Below are positions 12,718-12,990 of a stretch of 12,990 bases of DNA, piece by piece (within the stretch, counting starts at the first letter, position 1; every line of letters begins with the position of its first letter). The stretch comes from DASXTW01 sp046726275 (GTDB taxonomy: Bacteria; Actinomycetota; UBA4738): contig JBKPAF010000020.1 of NCBI GenBank assembly GCA_046726275.1, positions 1 to 12,990 of the forward strand, in the 5' to 3' direction. The translations under genes were made by a program, and so were the position numbers. The notes under the pieces are model-generated. The model searched no databases and was not told the DNA's origin. It saw only the letters and a program-made list of their open reading frames with translations.

Positions 12718-12990
12718 TCACGATGACCGATCGGCGCGAGGCAACGTGAGGGTGAACGAGATTCCATCTGTCGTGTCGGTCTCCACCCTCCCCCCGTGAG
12801 CCTCGGCCAGTCCCCGGGCCACGTAGAGCCCGACCTTGCTCCCCGATCCGGACCCCGGCATCCTCGGCCGGAAGAGCTCCGCCCTCGCCGTCGGCTCCAG
12901 CGGCGATCCGGCCCGCCGCACCACAACGGTCGGCCCCGCCCGGTCGCTCGTCTCGACGCGAACGGCCCCGGTCTCGCCCCACCACTGAGC
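12718..12990 (-). CDS. Sensor histidine kinase, C-terminal end of ATPase domain (partial)
   Basis: The last 90 residues of a protein whose 5' part lies beyond the window. VRVETSDRAGPTVVVRRAG resembles the strand leading to the G1 box of HATPase_c domains, ELFRPR the F box, and GSKVGLYVARGLAEAHGGRV with TDGISFTLTLPRA the G2 box and last strands. The normal G1 Asp (DxGxG) appears replaced (RRAGSP), so ATP binding may be altered. The His phosphoacceptor and N box are not in view. From memory, streptomycetes also place a sensor-kinase gene just before pheS, which would make this neighbourhood conserved. A related GHKL ATPase cannot be excluded. Confidence 0.75.
   Translation of the reverse strand, partial: AQWWGETGAVRVETSDRAGPTVVVRRAGSPLEPTARAELFRPRMPGSGSGSKVGLYVARGLAEAHGGRVETDTTDGISFTLTLPRADRSS

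Overview
The window is high-GC chromosomal DNA from an actinobacterium-like organism, probably an uncultured or deep-branching Actinomycetota lineage. The evidence is the 16S rRNA 5' end on the minus strand, an actinobacterial-style rRNA leader containing a TTGAGAACTGAACAGTGTG block, a class A PBP with a PASTA domain and Pro-Ser tail, and gene content (pheS-pheT-argF; mpg and tyrS) that recalls the neighbourhood pheST-arg...mpg-tyrS known in Mycobacterium tuberculosis. No mobile element, CRISPR array, tRNA or phage gene was seen. The region reads as a housekeeping core.

Layout. (1) 1-138: 5' end of a 16S rRNA gene on the minus strand. (2) 139-578: its long leader, with one good promoter at 500-528, a hairpin at the very start of the transcript, a possible 17-codon mini-ORF, a terminator-like hairpin with a T-rich tail, and the conserved boxA-type block. 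(3) 579-1814, minus: tyrS, whose two class I ATP-site signatures are both degenerate. (4) 1858-4224, plus: a bifunctional penicillin-binding protein diverging from tyrS. It is the only plus-strand gene. (5) 4097-12990: a long minus-strand series with little or no space between most genes. In transcription order it is sensor kinase (3' part only), pheS, pheT, argF, a VOC/glyoxalase-fold protein, a degenerate J-domain/zinc-ribbon protein, a small two-helix membrane protein, polX (DNA polymerase X with PHP domain), a second VOC protein and mpg (alkyladenine DNA glycosylase). The mpg 3' end overlaps the pbp 3' end tail-to-tail by 128 bp.

Functionally the window combines aminoacylation (tyrS, pheST), arginine synthesis (argF), peptidoglycan synthesis (class A PBP) and a base-excision-repair pair (mpg makes abasic sites; polX fills short gaps and its PHP domain can process ends). 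The points most worth a second look are the TyrRS with HIGH changed to TLGW and KMSKS to VMGQS, the attenuator-like layout of the rRNA leader, the antisense-coded basic tail of mpg opposite the Pro-Ser repeat of the PBP, a lipobox on the PBP, and a recurrent TAnnnT box 8-11 nt before SD-less ATG starts, which suggests leaderless mRNAs. I found no clear wholly new multi-gene system. The nearest candidate is the coupled J-like/zinc-ribbon plus membrane-protein pair.
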